A stretch of DNA of 64,000 nt, from the IMG/VR virus record IMGVR_UViG_3300033816_000195, positions 1 through 64,000 of that record; one strand, given 5' to 3'. The first letter of the stretch is position 1. Each line of letters starts with the position of its first letter. Below the pieces are notes generated by a model. It was not told the origin of the DNA. It did no database searches and saw nothing but the letters and a program-made list of their open reading frames with translations. Positions 48,058 through 56,631 of the stretch are shown in pieces. The position numbers and the translations under genes were made by a program. The stretch is from a virus.

Positions 48058-48734
48058 TATCTAAGTGAATTTTGACTATCATCAGCACCATCTGTAGGTA
48101 CTTGCATAGCCATAGTAAGTTCTTTAATTACAAATTGCTCTACTTCAGAAAATAAGTATTCTGGAAAAGGTAAAGGTTGGTCTTGTCTAATTACACAAGA
48201 ATCTTCATTATCTTCTCCACATTGATAACCTAATGTATCTCCTTGAAATATTGCTTCAACTCTAACTGCGTCCCAGTCTACATTTGGTAAATATAAATAA
48301 CCATTAAGATACCAAAAGTATTGTTTCTTATTATATTTAAAAGTAGTACTCCTAGTCATAGATACCCATGTACCCGGATCAGTTCTATATAATTCTATAG
48401 AACCATCTATAGAAGATACAGTACGTATAATAGGGCCAAATATACCATCAAGTATAGTTGGTAATTTTTCTTTAGATCTTTTAAAGTAACAACCTGAATA
48501 TACACCAATACATTGAGCTTCTACTTTATCTACACTAATTAATTCTACATAAGGTAAAACATTAAATATAGAACTTATTTTCATTAGTCTAAATTGGTTA
48601 TCTTCTCTTTTAAGAAGAGTTTGGCCATACTTAAGTAATGAAAAATATATAGTTCTATCAGTCAAGAAAGGATCTTCTTTAACTGCCTTTAGAGTATTTC
48701 TAACTCTTGATATTGCTTCACCTATTGTTGTCAT
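48057..48734 (-). CDS. crAss-type ring/adaptor protein (225 aa)
   Basis: The N-terminal helices (TIGEAISRVRNTLKAVKED, then YFSLLKYGQTLLKRED) lead to a beta-rich middle (GYLYLPNVDWDAVRVEAIFQ). A C-terminal helix follows (LFSEVEQFVIKELTMAMQVP). This helix-beta-helix plan is that of the portal-attached adaptor or ring proteins of podoviruses (T7 gp11, P22 gp4), and I recognise the N-terminus as conserved in crAss-like phages. The start overlaps the stop of the 193-aa gene by four bases (ATGA type), which suggests translational coupling. It ends SQNSLR. Adaptor assignment is an inference from architecture and position. Confidence 0.65.
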   Translation of the reverse strand: MTTIGEAISRVRNTLKAVKEDPFLTDRTIYFSLLKYGQTLLKREDNQFRLMKISSIFNVLPYVELISVDKVEAQCIGVYSGCYFKRSKEKLPTILDGIFGPIIRTVSSIDGSIELYRTDPGTWVSMTRSTTFKYNKKQYFWYLNGYLYLPNVDWDAVRVEAIFQGDTLGYQCGEDNEDSCVIRQDQPLPFPEYLFSEVEQFVIKELTMAMQVPTDGADDSQNSLR

Positions 48735-49312
48735 ATATCAAATTCATTATAGTTTTTTAAAGCATGTAGAGTCTTTGTCTTTAACATGTTTTTATAAACA
48801 GTTTTACTATATTGTGTTTTAATTTGTAATTTTGGTTCAACTACTAAATACATATTCCAGTTCTCCGGATATGATTTAGCAACTGATCTTTTAAATTCTC
48901 TACAAGCAGTAAACCCCCAAAATTCTCTATTTTTAATTTTATGCTTATTAGCACTATTGCTATAAAATATTTTAGCTAGTTTACCATCTGTTCCTAAATT
49001 ATTATTAGTTACAGTTACGCCATATTTTAAAGACTTACCAAAATCCACATTTTTCTTTTTACTTGTTTGACAAGTTCCAATAAACAACCAGCCTAATGAT
49101 TCAGGTAGTTGTATACCATCTCTTGTTTCAATTACTGTATTGAATAATGTTTTATTGTATGTCTTTATAATATTTTTCAAAACACTATTTTCTAGATTCT
49201 TATATCTAGGAAATTTTTTTTTAAAACTGTCAAAGAACTCTTTTTCTAAAATGTTGTGTACTCTAGGTCTAAATCTTGGAGCACTAATGTCAGGTTGCTT
49301 AAATTCCTTCAT
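48731..49312 (-). CDS. Conserved crAss-type late protein (193 aa)
   Basis: Begins MKEFKQPDISAPRFRPRVHN and EKEFFDSFKKKFPRYKNLEN, a pattern I associate with a conserved small crAss-like gene at the head of the tail module. It is strongly basic (many Lys and Arg) and has a central GWLFIGTCQTSKKK strand. The function is unknown; a tail-assembly or nucleic-acid-binding role would fit the charge. It is the first gene after a clear terminator and a candidate -7 box, so it may start a new late transcript covering the tail and cargo genes. Confidence 0.6.
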   Translation of the reverse strand: MKEFKQPDISAPRFRPRVHNILEKEFFDSFKKKFPRYKNLENSVLKNIIKTYNKTLFNTVIETRDGIQLPESLGWLFIGTCQTSKKKNVDFGKSLKYGVTVTNNNLGTDGKLAKIFYSNSANKHKIKNREFWGFTACREFKRSVAKSYPENWNMYLVVEPKLQIKTQYSKTVYKNMLKTKTLHALKNYNEFDI

Positions 49313-49341
49313 AATAATATACTAAAAATAAATGAGATTAA

Positions 49342-49349
49342 CAAATATA
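49342..49349 (-). promoter_or_regulatory. Bacteroidota-type -7 box (TATATTTG)
   Basis: Reading the minus strand, TATATTTG matches the TAnnTTTG -7 consensus of Bacteroides promoters. It sits between a terminator and the ATG at 49312, which would leave a leader of about 20 bases. No clear -33 TTG is found at the expected spacing, so it is only a candidate. A host-type promoter here would fit late transcription by the host polymerase, as reported for a related crAss-like phage. Confidence 0.4.
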
Positions 49350-49354
49350 CGAAT

Positions 49355-49381
49355 AAAACAAAACCCTCACTAGTGTGAGGG
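49355..49381 (-). terminator. Rho-independent terminator after the 81-aa gene
   Basis: On the minus strand CCCTCAC (49381-49375) pairs with GTGAGGG (49370-49364) across an ACTA loop and is followed by TTTTGTTTTATT. It closes the transcript of the fibre and Cys-rich genes and isolates the tail operon that starts at 49312. Confidence 0.85.
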
Positions 49382-49426
49382 CTTTGCCTTGTTTGTTACA
49401 GAAAATACCAACAAACCTGCAACATC

Positions 49427-49672
49427 TTAAGGTGCTGGACAAAAGTATCCCACAATTAATCTTAAAGCTTCTGCCATATTAGTATTACTAGGCACCACTG
49501 TATCTCCATTACATGTAATAGGTTCACCTGTATAGATTATACACTGAGCATCAAAAACTTCAGAACATGGTTCTGGTTCTGGACATCCTTGTGGAGTAGG
49601 ACATGGTGCAGGACTTGTCAAGAAACTATCTTGACATCCACAATTCTTTTTACATGTATTTGTAGTTGCCAT
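49427..49672 (-). CDS. Small Cys-rich protein related to the N-terminus of the fibre-like protein (81 aa)
   Basis: An 81-aa protein with a Cys/Pro-rich N-terminus (CKKNCGCQDS, CPTPQGCPEPEPC). It then shows a motif found also near the start of the adjacent 468-aa protein: C-x-I-Y-T-G-E-P-I-T-C-x-GDTV followed about 10 residues later by a helix ending in YFC. In the neighbour the equivalent is CVIWQGPDIPC ... GDTVSDVVYKIATELC. The shared motif suggests a common attachment module or a duplication. It ends six bases after the 468-aa gene starts its own intergenic gap and just before a terminator. A virion surface or fibre-base role is inferred. Confidence 0.6.
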   Translation of the reverse strand: MATTNTCKKNCGCQDSFLTSPAPCPTPQGCPEPEPCSEVFDAQCIIYTGEPITCNGDTVVPSNTNMAEALRLIVGYFCPAP

Positions 49673-49678
49673 TTTTTA

Positions 49679-51085
49679 TTATTTTATTCTTTGTACTGAA
49701 AATCTTATTACATCTCCTGTTTCAGATAAGTAATCATAATTTGTAAGATTAATTACCTTTAAACATATTTGTGTTCCTGTTGTAAGTTTTCTAGTAAAAG
49801 ATCCATTTATTGATGAATGTTTTTGTGTAACTACTGGAGAGTTATTATTTACACAATAAAACTGACAACCAGTTGGACTCATGATTCCTGCTGTAATCAT
49901 TCCTGGGACACCAGCATCATACCAACCGGTACCTACATCTTTTGTAAGATGAGCAAAAAATGATATTTGATATACACCATCTGTAGGAACTGTAAATATA
50001 CCAGTTGTACTGTCATATGCTGCACCAAAGTCATTGTATTCTGCAGAACTCATTATTTGTATACTTCCATCACATAATCTACCTGTATTTAATCCAGGTG
50101 CGGTTTTTAGTATATTAGCTGGAGGACTTAGAAAAACACTAAGACCTGGTTTTTCAGTTTCAGCTACTTCATATGTAGTTACTGTACCTACAGTAGATGC
50201 TGTTACAGTTATCCAATCACCAGCAGTTACTACTGAAGTTGGTGCAACATAACTAGTAAAGCCGTTATAAAGATCACATACAACTAACCATAAATTATTA
50301 ATAGCTCCGGCAGCTGTATCTACACTTAATGAAGATACCCATCCTGCAAGAGAGCCGTAAGTTACAGCTGGGTTACTTAATGTAGCATCTCCATCTGCAA
50401 TGCATTGGGATGTAACTGCACTAATTATATCTGCTGGTAATCCAGTTGCATTTATTAATGCACAATAACCATTTGTATCATCATTTATTAAAGCAGTAAG
50501 AACAGCATCAATCTGATATGTTCCACCTGCAGTTATTGTTGCACTTAAATTACAATCAACTAATATAGAAGGTAATGTATATGTAGGTAAGTTGTCTATC
50601 TGATTTTGAATATCTATAATAGATATCTCTACATTATCTATTCTATTATTTATGTTTGCAATTTCTGTTATAAGACCACATATTTTATTTGCTATTGCCT
50701 GTACATAATCTAATAATTGCATAGTAGTTTGAGTACCTACAACAAAACAAGGAGCTACTGAAACTACACAATCAGGACAACCTGAAGTTGCTCCATCTGT
50801 TCTTGATGGTAAATTTTCTATAGAACAAATTTGATCAATTAGAAATTGAATAAGTGCTTGAAAATCTTGAGGACCACACGCATTTATATTAAAACAAGTA
50901 AGGTCATAATTATCTACTTTTAAAGTATCTAATACTGTACAAAGTTCAGTAGCAATTTTATATACTACATCAGATACAGTATCTCCTGTACATAATTTAA
51001 TACAAGGAATATCAGGACCCTGCCAAATTACACAATTACTTGAAATTGGACTACAAGGTTTATTATCTAAATTTAATGGTTTCAT
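49679..51085 (-). CDS. Trimeric fibre-like protein with coiled coil and C1q/TNF-like C-terminal domain (468 aa)
   Basis: The N-terminal 80 residues hold two Cys-rich attachment-like modules (NCVIWQGPDIPC ... GDTV; DYDLTCFNINACGPQDFQAL). A short coiled coil follows at about 155-185 (EIANINNRIDNVEISIIDIQ), which suggests trimerisation. The C-terminal about 140 residues look like a C1q/TNF-type jelly roll: YDSTTGIFTVPTDGVYQISF followed by strands and a final RFSVQRIK. Such domains tip phage head and tail fibres and bind host glycans or capsular polysaccharide. The gene sits among other Cys-rich surface-type genes and before the tail module. Head fibre or tail fibre cannot be decided from sequence. 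Confidence 0.7.
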   Translation of the reverse strand: MKPLNLDNKPCSPISSNCVIWQGPDIPCIKLCTGDTVSDVVYKIATELCTVLDTLKVDNYDLTCFNINACGPQDFQALIQFLIDQICSIENLPSRTDGATSGCPDCVVSVAPCFVVGTQTTMQLLDYVQAIANKICGLITEIANINNRIDNVEISIIDIQNQIDNLPTYTLPSILVDCNLSATITAGGTYQIDAVLTALINDDTNGYCALINATGLPADIISAVTSQCIADGDATLSNPAVTYGSLAGWVSSLSVDTAAGAINNLWLVVCDLYNGFTSYVAPTSVVTAGDWITVTASTVGTVTTYEVAETEKPGLSVFLSPPANILKTAPGLNTGRLCDGSIQIMSSAEYNDFGAAYDSTTGIFTVPTDGVYQISFFAHLTKDVGTGWYDAGVPGMITAGIMSPTGCQFYCVNNNSPVVTQKHSSINGSFTRKLTTGTQICLKVINLTNYDYLSETGDVIRFSVQRIK

Positions 51086-51117
51086 ATTGTTCTTATTATA
51101 TAATATACAAAATATAA

Positions 51118-53475
51118 TTAAGAATTACAAGTCTTACTTGTAGTACATCCGCAATCAGGTACTGGACAACCACATGATGATGGTTTACATACATAATTAG
51201 GATCTACTAAAGCTTGTAAATCTATCAGTTCTTTTTTAATTAGCCATTTATCATCTTCTTCCGGACAACAATTACTTATTCCATATCTAAGAGTCATTAC
51301 TTGTTTATATAATATCTCAGATGCTTTACAAGTTATTTTCTCATATTTATCAGTACTACATACTGGAGTTTTATAACCTGGTTTAACTTTTCTTATAGGA
51401 TAATTTTTTGGACAGTCCCATTGAAATTTTATAGTCTCAGTACAATTACCAAAGTATTCTATATTATCTGTAGGGTATGTTGTAAGCCAAACAAATAAAC
51501 ATAATTTACCTGAAGACTCTCCGGGTTGTAAAGTAATCTGTTTTTCTACACTATTACAGTCTATATAGTCGTATACATGCTCTACTGTATCATAGTTTTT
51601 TATTCTGCTACATACACATGCATAATTTTCAGTACAAGCATCACAAGTTATATATTGTTCTACAACAGTTATATTTTCTATTGTATCTGGTTCTCTTGTT
51701 TCTTCAATAGTAAAACAAGAGTCACAGTTTTCTATTTTTATGATTGCACCACTATATCCTGATAAATCTGTAGTAGTATAAATAACATTATTAGGGTTAA
51801 GACAATCTATAAGTTTATAGATAATACTAGTGCATATGCTACAATTATCAAATGAATAATCTGGAACAATAGGTATATCTGTAGGAGGTTGATAGTTTAT
51901 TAATTCAACTGTATAACATCCGCAGTTAAATTCTATTGTTTTACCAACATATAAAGATAAATCAGATGTAGTATAAATAATAGGTAATGTTTCATCACAA
52001 CCTGTTAGTTTATAAGCTGTTACTCCTAAACATGTAGGGCAGTCACTAAAATATGTGAGTACTGTTACATTTATTGGACACTCACATTCTTCAGGTTGAT
52101 TAATATCTATTTGCCAGCATCCTTCATTATTAAGTAAAGTAACTACTTGGTTAAGATTATAATAAGATGATAAATCTGTTATTGTATTAATTACTTCTCC
52201 TGTTTCACAATTAGTTAGTTTATAACATATTGTTGGACACTCTCCATCAATACAATCTAATCCTTCAATTACTTGATATTGACCTGGAGTACCTGTTACA
52301 AAAGGATAAACAAATGAACAAAACTTTGTTTGTGTTGCATCTTTAATAACTTCTCCTTCACAGTTTATATATAGTAAAGTAGAAACTTGTCCTGTTATTT
52401 CAAAACATCTACAGTCACATGGTTCTGGTGGAGTAAGATCTACTGTTATATCTTCTACAGCATTATTACAATTTCCATTATTTGGAATTACAAACCAAGT
52501 TCCTACAATAGGTCCGCTAGGATTTGATACTGAAACAAATGTTCCAACATAAGCTGACATATTTGCTGTAGTATTAAAATATGTTCCATCACAATTATAA
52601 AGTGTATAACACTTCTTTTTACAAGATGGACATTCTAATGTATAATCAGCACAGTTAGTATTAGTATTTGATTTAGTATCAAATGTAACATTTTCTATAA
52701 ATGCCGGAGCTTCTGGTAATGCAGCATACTCAGCAATATCATTTATTGGAGCAATACCTACATCATATAATGTAAGACTATAACAAGTATTTTCTAAACC
52801 ATTTACTGGTGTACCTAAGTATTCATATACACCATTTGTATAACTACTAAGACTATTAGGTCTAAAGTATAAAATTGTATTTTCATCACAACAAGAAGTA
52901 AATGCCAAGTATTGTTCAGTTACAGAACAAGATGGACAATTAGGTGAGTTTACACAATCCGGTCCTTCATATGTAAAATCTTTAAAATCAGGACCAGCTG
53001 TTGTTACTGAATTACCTACAAAACTAATACTATAACAGCTACCTGGTTCAAATATAAAATCTCCTATAGTAAAAGGGGTTAATCCATCATATGAGTAAAC
53101 ACCATCTATTGTAAATTCTGTATCTAAATTTAAAGTAATTACATTTGCTGAGTCACAACAATTATATACTTCAAATGCATTTGGTGCTAAAGAATCACAT
53201 TCAGCACATCCTGGAAAAGTACATTGTTTTTCTGCATCTGTATATGTTGCAGGAGTAGGTGTTTGTGGATAAAAAGCTAATGTAGTTCCTTGATATTCTA
53301 TATCATAACAAAAACCTGAAGTAAATAGTATTCCATTAACTACAGCAGTAGGACCATTATATACCCAAATACCTTCATAGTTTGCAACTGCATCAGGTAT
53401 GTTAAAATATGGAGTAATTGCTTCTCCTAAATCAGGGCAGCAAGGTACAATAGTAAAGTAAGGAATACCAGCCAT
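51118..53475 (-). CDS. Cys-rich multi-repeat virion protein (785 aa)
   Basis: Built from at least seven degenerate units of 55-75 residues, each with a Cys pair at the front and a CYxI or CYTV strand at the back. The first three are of type CCD...GVYxYxG...CYxI (residues about 1-260). The next four are of type CYKLTxC...IYTTxDLSxY...C (about 285-595). The last 130 residues are different and contain KQVMTLRYGISNCCPEEDDK and WLIKKELIDLQAL, which I recognise as a conserved ending in crAss-like virion proteins. There is no signal peptide or enzymatic motif. A filamentous head or tail appendage built of beta-rich Cys modules is the most likely form; this is inferred. Confidence 0.65.
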   Translation of the reverse strand: MAGIPYFTIVPCCPDLGEAITPYFNIPDAVANYEGIWVYNGPTAVVNGILFTSGFCYDIEYQGTTLAFYPQTPTPATYTDAEKQCTFPGCAECDSLAPNAFEVYNCCDSANVITLNLDTEFTIDGVYSYDGLTPFTIGDFIFEPGSCYSISFVGNSVTTAGPDFKDFTYEGPDCVNSPNCPSCSVTEQYLAFTSCCDENTILYFRPNSLSSYTNGVYEYLGTPVNGLENTCYSLTLYDVGIAPINDIAEYAALPEAPAFIENVTFDTKSNTNTNCADYTLECPSCKKKCYTLYNCDGTYFNTTANMSAYVGTFVSVSNPSGPIVGTWFVIPNNGNCNNAVEDITVDLTPPEPCDCRCFEITGQVSTLLYINCEGEVIKDATQTKFCSFVYPFVTGTPGQYQVIEGLDCIDGECPTICYKLTNCETGEVINTITDLSSYYNLNQVVTLLNNEGCWQIDINQPEECECPINVTVLTYFSDCPTCLGVTAYKLTGCDETLPIIYTTSDLSLYVGKTIEFNCGCYTVELINYQPPTDIPIVPDYSFDNCSICTSIIYKLIDCLNPNNVIYTTTDLSGYSGAIIKIENCDSCFTIEETREPDTIENITVVEQYITCDACTENYACVCSRIKNYDTVEHVYDYIDCNSVEKQITLQPGESSGKLCLFVWLTTYPTDNIEYFGNCTETIKFQWDCPKNYPIRKVKPGYKTPVCSTDKYEKITCKASEILYKQVMTLRYGISNCCPEEDDKWLIKKELIDLQALVDPNYVCKPSSCGCPVPDCGCTTSKTCNS
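51696..52611 (-). repeat. YKLT-type Cys-rich repeat array
   Basis: Four successive units begin CYTLYNCDG, CYKLTNCETG, AYKLTGCDET and IYKLIDCLNP. They continue to (D/N)(L/M)SxY and end in a C-containing strand. Spacing is 65-80 residues and identity between units is low, so this is an old protein repeat, not a recent DNA duplication. Confidence 0.75.
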
Positions 53476-53476
53476 T

Positions 53477-53674
53477 TTATCTATTTATAAATTTTTTTAA
53501 GTCATGATATCCATTTGCACCTGTTGGTGCTGTTCTAGATCTCACAGTATTTTTAGTTGAAGTAGTAGATGGTGCCTTACCAGCACAATTAACACACCCT
53601 ATACTTCCATTAGATAAGGTTCTCTTTTGACAACCACATCCAAGAGTAGCTCCGCAATTTGCACATTTAGCCAT
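53477..53674 (-). CDS. Small zinc-ribbon-like protein (65 aa)
   Basis: The N-terminal half has six Cys in a ribbon-like arrangement, MAKCANCGATLGCGCQKR then GCVNC, which would suit one or two zinc sites. The C-terminal half is Thr/Ser/Arg-rich and ends YHDLKKFINR. The gene starts two bases upstream of the 785-aa gene and follows a short A-rich leader with ACCAACAAA. Small proteins of this type sit in this region of crAss-like genomes. A structural zinc protein or an assembly factor is possible; no function is known to me. Confidence 0.65.
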   Translation of the reverse strand: MAKCANCGATLGCGCQKRTLSNGSIGCVNCAGKAPSTTSTKNTVRSRTAPTGANGYHDLKKFINR

Positions 53675-53695
53675 AATTTGTTGGTTTTTAAATAA

Positions 53696-54256
53696 TTAAC
53701 AATTAGTACAACTTAATTTATTTAGTAACTTCAGTGCATAGTTATAAAGACTCATACCTTTTTGAGGCTCATGACAGTACTCTACTTTTGCTACTGCAGC
53801 ATCTAAATACATTTTAATTAATCTTAATTCTTCTAATCTTTGTTTAATTTTAAATGGAGGATCACAGGCATTTACATCAACATCACAAAGAATATTGTAA
53901 TATTTATTTAAAGCTTCTGTAATTCTCATATGGTTATATTCTACATAAACTATTTCATTAGGTGATACACTATACTTAATAATGTATATTCCATCTGGTA
54001 AGTTTACATACTCACTTCCACAATTTGTAGATTGCAATTGTAAATCACAAGCAGTTAATGTTAACTGACTTGTATTTATAAAATCATCCATAATACTTCC
54101 TGTAATTTCATTAGAATAACTAAATCCAGGTACTGTTATATTTAAAGTTGGACAAGTTACAGGTAATAAAATATTATAAACACTTGTATCAAATAACTTT
54201 AAAATACAAGGATTCATTACCAAAGGAACCTCTAAACTTAATACGTGATTTGCCAT
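53696..54256 (-). CDS. Conserved crAss-type late protein (186 aa)
   Basis: The N-terminus LSLEVPLVMNPCILKLFDTS is followed by strands (NITVPGFSYS, DGIYIIKYSVSPNEIVYVEY). Two long helices carry EALNKYYNILCD and IKQRLEELRLIKMYLDAAVA. Three Cys occur near the end (SCTNC). The beta-sandwich plus helical-hairpin layout and the position between the 571-aa head protein and the Cys-rich appendage genes fit a small head-tail or appendage-base structural protein. I recall homologues in crAss-like genomes but no defined role. A terminator lies just upstream, so transcription probably reads through or restarts there. Confidence 0.6.
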   Translation of the reverse strand: MANHVLSLEVPLVMNPCILKLFDTSVYNILLPVTCPTLNITVPGFSYSNEITGSIMDDFINTSQLTLTACDLQLQSTNCGSEYVNLPDGIYIIKYSVSPNEIVYVEYNHMRITEALNKYYNILCDVDVNACDPPFKIKQRLEELRLIKMYLDAAVAKVEYCHEPQKGMSLYNYALKLLNKLSCTNC

Positions 54257-54269
54257 AATATTTTATTAT

Positions 54270-54303
54270 AAAAAAAGGGGAGGAGTTTGAAACTCTGCTC
54301 CCC
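54270..54303 (-). terminator. Rho-independent terminator after the 571-aa gene
   Basis: On the minus strand GGGGAG and GAG pair with CTC and CTCCCC around a TTTCAAA loop, with a two-base bulge, followed by seven T. It lies 28 bases after the stop of the 571-aa gene and ends just before the start of the 186-aa gene. Confidence 0.85.
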
Positions 54304-54331
54304 TTATATTAATAATTACTGTAATTCTAAT

Positions 54332-56047
54332 TTAGAATTTAACGTCTCCTTTACGTTTTGATACAATAGGTAATGGAGGAAACTGAATTGGAACATCACA
54401 AAATGTTTCACAACCATAACCTTCTAATTGACATACACCACAATTACTTAACCAGTTATTAATTAGTTCTATTGCATAACTATAACCACTACCAAGAGTC
54501 GTCGGGAAAATAAGTTGTAGCAAGTACTGATCATTATCAAATACTCCTGTAGGATTATTAAATCTTGGAACATTATGTTGTAAGTATAATGCATTGTATA
54601 ATGCAGATCTATTAATTGCAGTTACCAATTGGTTTCCTTGAGTAATCTCACGGATACGTAGATCTGTTGCTAAGAAGTTTTGTCTGTAAGACTCAGAAAG
54701 AATTAAATCTCTCAACATAGTCTCACCTAAACCATTAGCTTGAGTTGCTAAACACTCATGAACTACACAGATACCATCAAATGTACATGGATCACCATTA
54801 TAGTCTACTTCAGATAAATAAAGTTTAACCGGTTCTTTTTCATAGAAGTCAGTTAATTGGAATGTACAATCACCAAATTTAGTATCTACATAAGCACCTG
54901 CAATAATTAAACCTGCACATGCACCATCTACGTGAGCAACTCCCGCAGGATAGTTATCCCAAGTATCACCACCTAATGTTGCTAAATCTGCTGCAGAAGT
55001 TCCTGGAGCATACCAAAGAACACCAGCCTCATCTTGTACAACAATTCTTACAAAAGGATTTACTATAGGTGAATTAATAATAGCATCTGCCCATTTGATA
55101 AACACTTCTGTTGAGTTAACTGCAACAGGTGCAATTGAACCTTCTGGACAACATCCTGTATATGCATCTACAGTTAAGTAAGCATTGTGATTTAAGTAAC
55201 GTAATGCAGGGGAACCTTTAATATCTAAACGTAATGAATATGTTTCACCACATAAAAATTCTTTACAGCATGCAGTACCACCAGCTCCTGTAATAGGATC
55301 AAATCCTGTTGCAGTAATATTAGTAACTGTAATTTCAAAAGTACCTGATGTATCTCCAGGAATAGTAAGTGCATCACCTACAGTATATCCTTTACCAATA
55401 CCTGTACCATTTGTAAAAATATTAATACTTGTTACTTGACCAGAACCATTTGTAGTAACTAAAACAGTTGCACCAGTTCCTGTTCCACCATCAAGTTGAA
55501 TTGGAAAATCTACAAGATTAGCTGCAAGACCTGTAGCTGGACCACCTGTAGAACTAAAACTAGCTATTCCTCCTACAGGAACAGTAGCACCAGCACCAAA
55601 TGTATAATATGTAGAACCTACGTGTACTATTTCATTTTGTGGTTCACATGCATCAACAGAATAAAATCTTGATACATATTTAGGATTAATAACTTTAGAC
55701 TTGTTAGTTTCAGTATAACCTCCTGCAAAAGGACCAATTTTGTCATTATTGTATATTGCAGAACCTGCAATAAATACATTACAACAAGACTTTAGATCAT
55801 TCTCACTAGCTGATAGTTGTGAACCTGAATTAAAGATTCCAACATAACCAGATTGATATGTACTATAATTTGTTTCTGCAAGCGCAGATAAAGAATTAAG
55901 TACATAAGTTGGTAATCCACTAGTCTCTAATACACCTCCTTGGGTAACAGCAGTAGTTACTGTCCCGTCTAATAAAGTAACTGATGTAGATTGACTTTCA
56001 CCAGTTGCTAAAAACGTTTTTCTAAACGCATGATTAAAATAAGCCAT
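54332..56047 (-). CDS. crAss-type head/auxiliary virion protein (571 aa) with Gly-rich inserted domain
   Basis: Begins MAYFNHAFRKTFLATGESQS, a start I associate with a conserved abundant crAss-like virion protein. Residues about 170-245 form a Gly/Thr-rich inserted module with the phrase GKGYTVGDALTIPGD, a motif common in beta-structured phage virion proteins. The rest has paired Cys (SCCNVFI, ACCKEFLCGE, CCPEG) and ends NNWLSNCGVCQLEGYGCETF. It is a candidate auxiliary capsid or collar protein. A strong terminator directly follows, as for the major capsid gene, which is consistent with high expression. The location in the virion is inferred. Confidence 0.65.
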   Translation of the reverse strand: MAYFNHAFRKTFLATGESQSTSVTLLDGTVTTAVTQGGVLETSGLPTYVLNSLSALAETNYSTYQSGYVGIFNSGSQLSASENDLKSCCNVFIAGSAIYNNDKIGPFAGGYTETNKSKVINPKYVSRFYSVDACEPQNEIVHVGSTYYTFGAGATVPVGGIASFSSTGGPATGLAANLVDFPIQLDGGTGTGATVLVTTNGSGQVTSINIFTNGTGIGKGYTVGDALTIPGDTSGTFEITVTNITATGFDPITGAGGTACCKEFLCGETYSLRLDIKGSPALRYLNHNAYLTVDAYTGCCPEGSIAPVAVNSTEVFIKWADAIINSPIVNPFVRIVVQDEAGVLWYAPGTSAADLATLGGDTWDNYPAGVAHVDGACAGLIIAGAYVDTKFGDCTFQLTDFYEKEPVKLYLSEVDYNGDPCTFDGICVVHECLATQANGLGETMLRDLILSESYRQNFLATDLRIREITQGNQLVTAINRSALYNALYLQHNVPRFNNPTGVFDNDQYLLQLIFPTTLGSGYSYAIELINNWLSNCGVCQLEGYGCETFCDVPIQFPPLPIVSKRKGDVKF

Positions 56048-56110
56048 TTTTTCTAATTTTTAATTAATAAACATAATATAATATAATAAATCTTTTTGAA
56101 ATAACAAAAT

Positions 56111-56629
56111 TTATTTCAAGAAAAGTAATTTATACTTAGTAGAATTAATTGAGTCTTTAACAAGATCTAAGTTGTTTACTATCTCAGAATAAGGTAACAT
56201 ACCTTGTAATTTAGTAATCATTCCATACATATCTCTAAGATAAGCTACACCATCTGCAACAGTATCAAGTGTTCTAGGTGTAACATCTTTACAGTTTAAT
56301 ATTTTTTCTGTTACTCCTTGGTAACCTTCTACAAGTGTATCTGCATGTCCAGGTAAACCATCATAGAAATCCCCAATAGCAACATGAGCAGCATAAGATC
56401 CTTCTCCGGTTACTTTAAGATGTAATTTATGAAAACTATTTCTAGCATTCATAAGTTCCATTGCACAAGCCGCTACCATTGTATCTAGTGAACTTCCACC
56501 TACACCAGCATCTGGAGTTGGTTGTGGTTTAGCTGGTTCTGACTTGGGTTGTGTTACAGTTACTTCCGGTCTACTTAAAGTTCTAGTAGATTCTGGATTT
56601 CTTTTAAGTAATCTTGATTTTGTTTCCAT
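56111..56629 (-). CDS. Ferritin/Dps-like four-helix protein (172 aa)
   Basis: After a Pro/Thr/Arg-rich N-terminal extension of about 45 residues, the protein forms helices with His, Asp and Glu spaced as in a ferritin-like bundle: MELMNARNSFHKLHLKVTGE, then SYAAHVAIGDFYDGLPGHAD and TLVEGYQGV. The pattern resembles DUF5856 of phages, a ferritin-like family. The last two helices are YLRDMYGMITKLQGML and VNNLDLVKDSI. It sits among head genes, two bases after the 232-aa gene. It may be a virion or DNA-protection protein, but whether it binds metal cannot be told here. Confidence 0.55.
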   Translation of the reverse strand: METKSRLLKRNPESTRTLSRPEVTVTQPKSEPAKPQPTPDAGVGGSSLDTMVAACAMELMNARNSFHKLHLKVTGEGSYAAHVAIGDFYDGLPGHADTLVEGYQGVTEKILNCKDVTPRTLDTVADGVAYLRDMYGMITKLQGMLPYSEIVNNLDLVKDSINSTKYKLLFLK

Positions 56630-56631
56630 AT

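Noticed and set aside
51696-52611. Cys-rich repeats as a CRISPR-like or recent DNA repeat array
   Set aside because: The units are similar only at protein level and vary in length; there are no identical DNA repeats with spacers.
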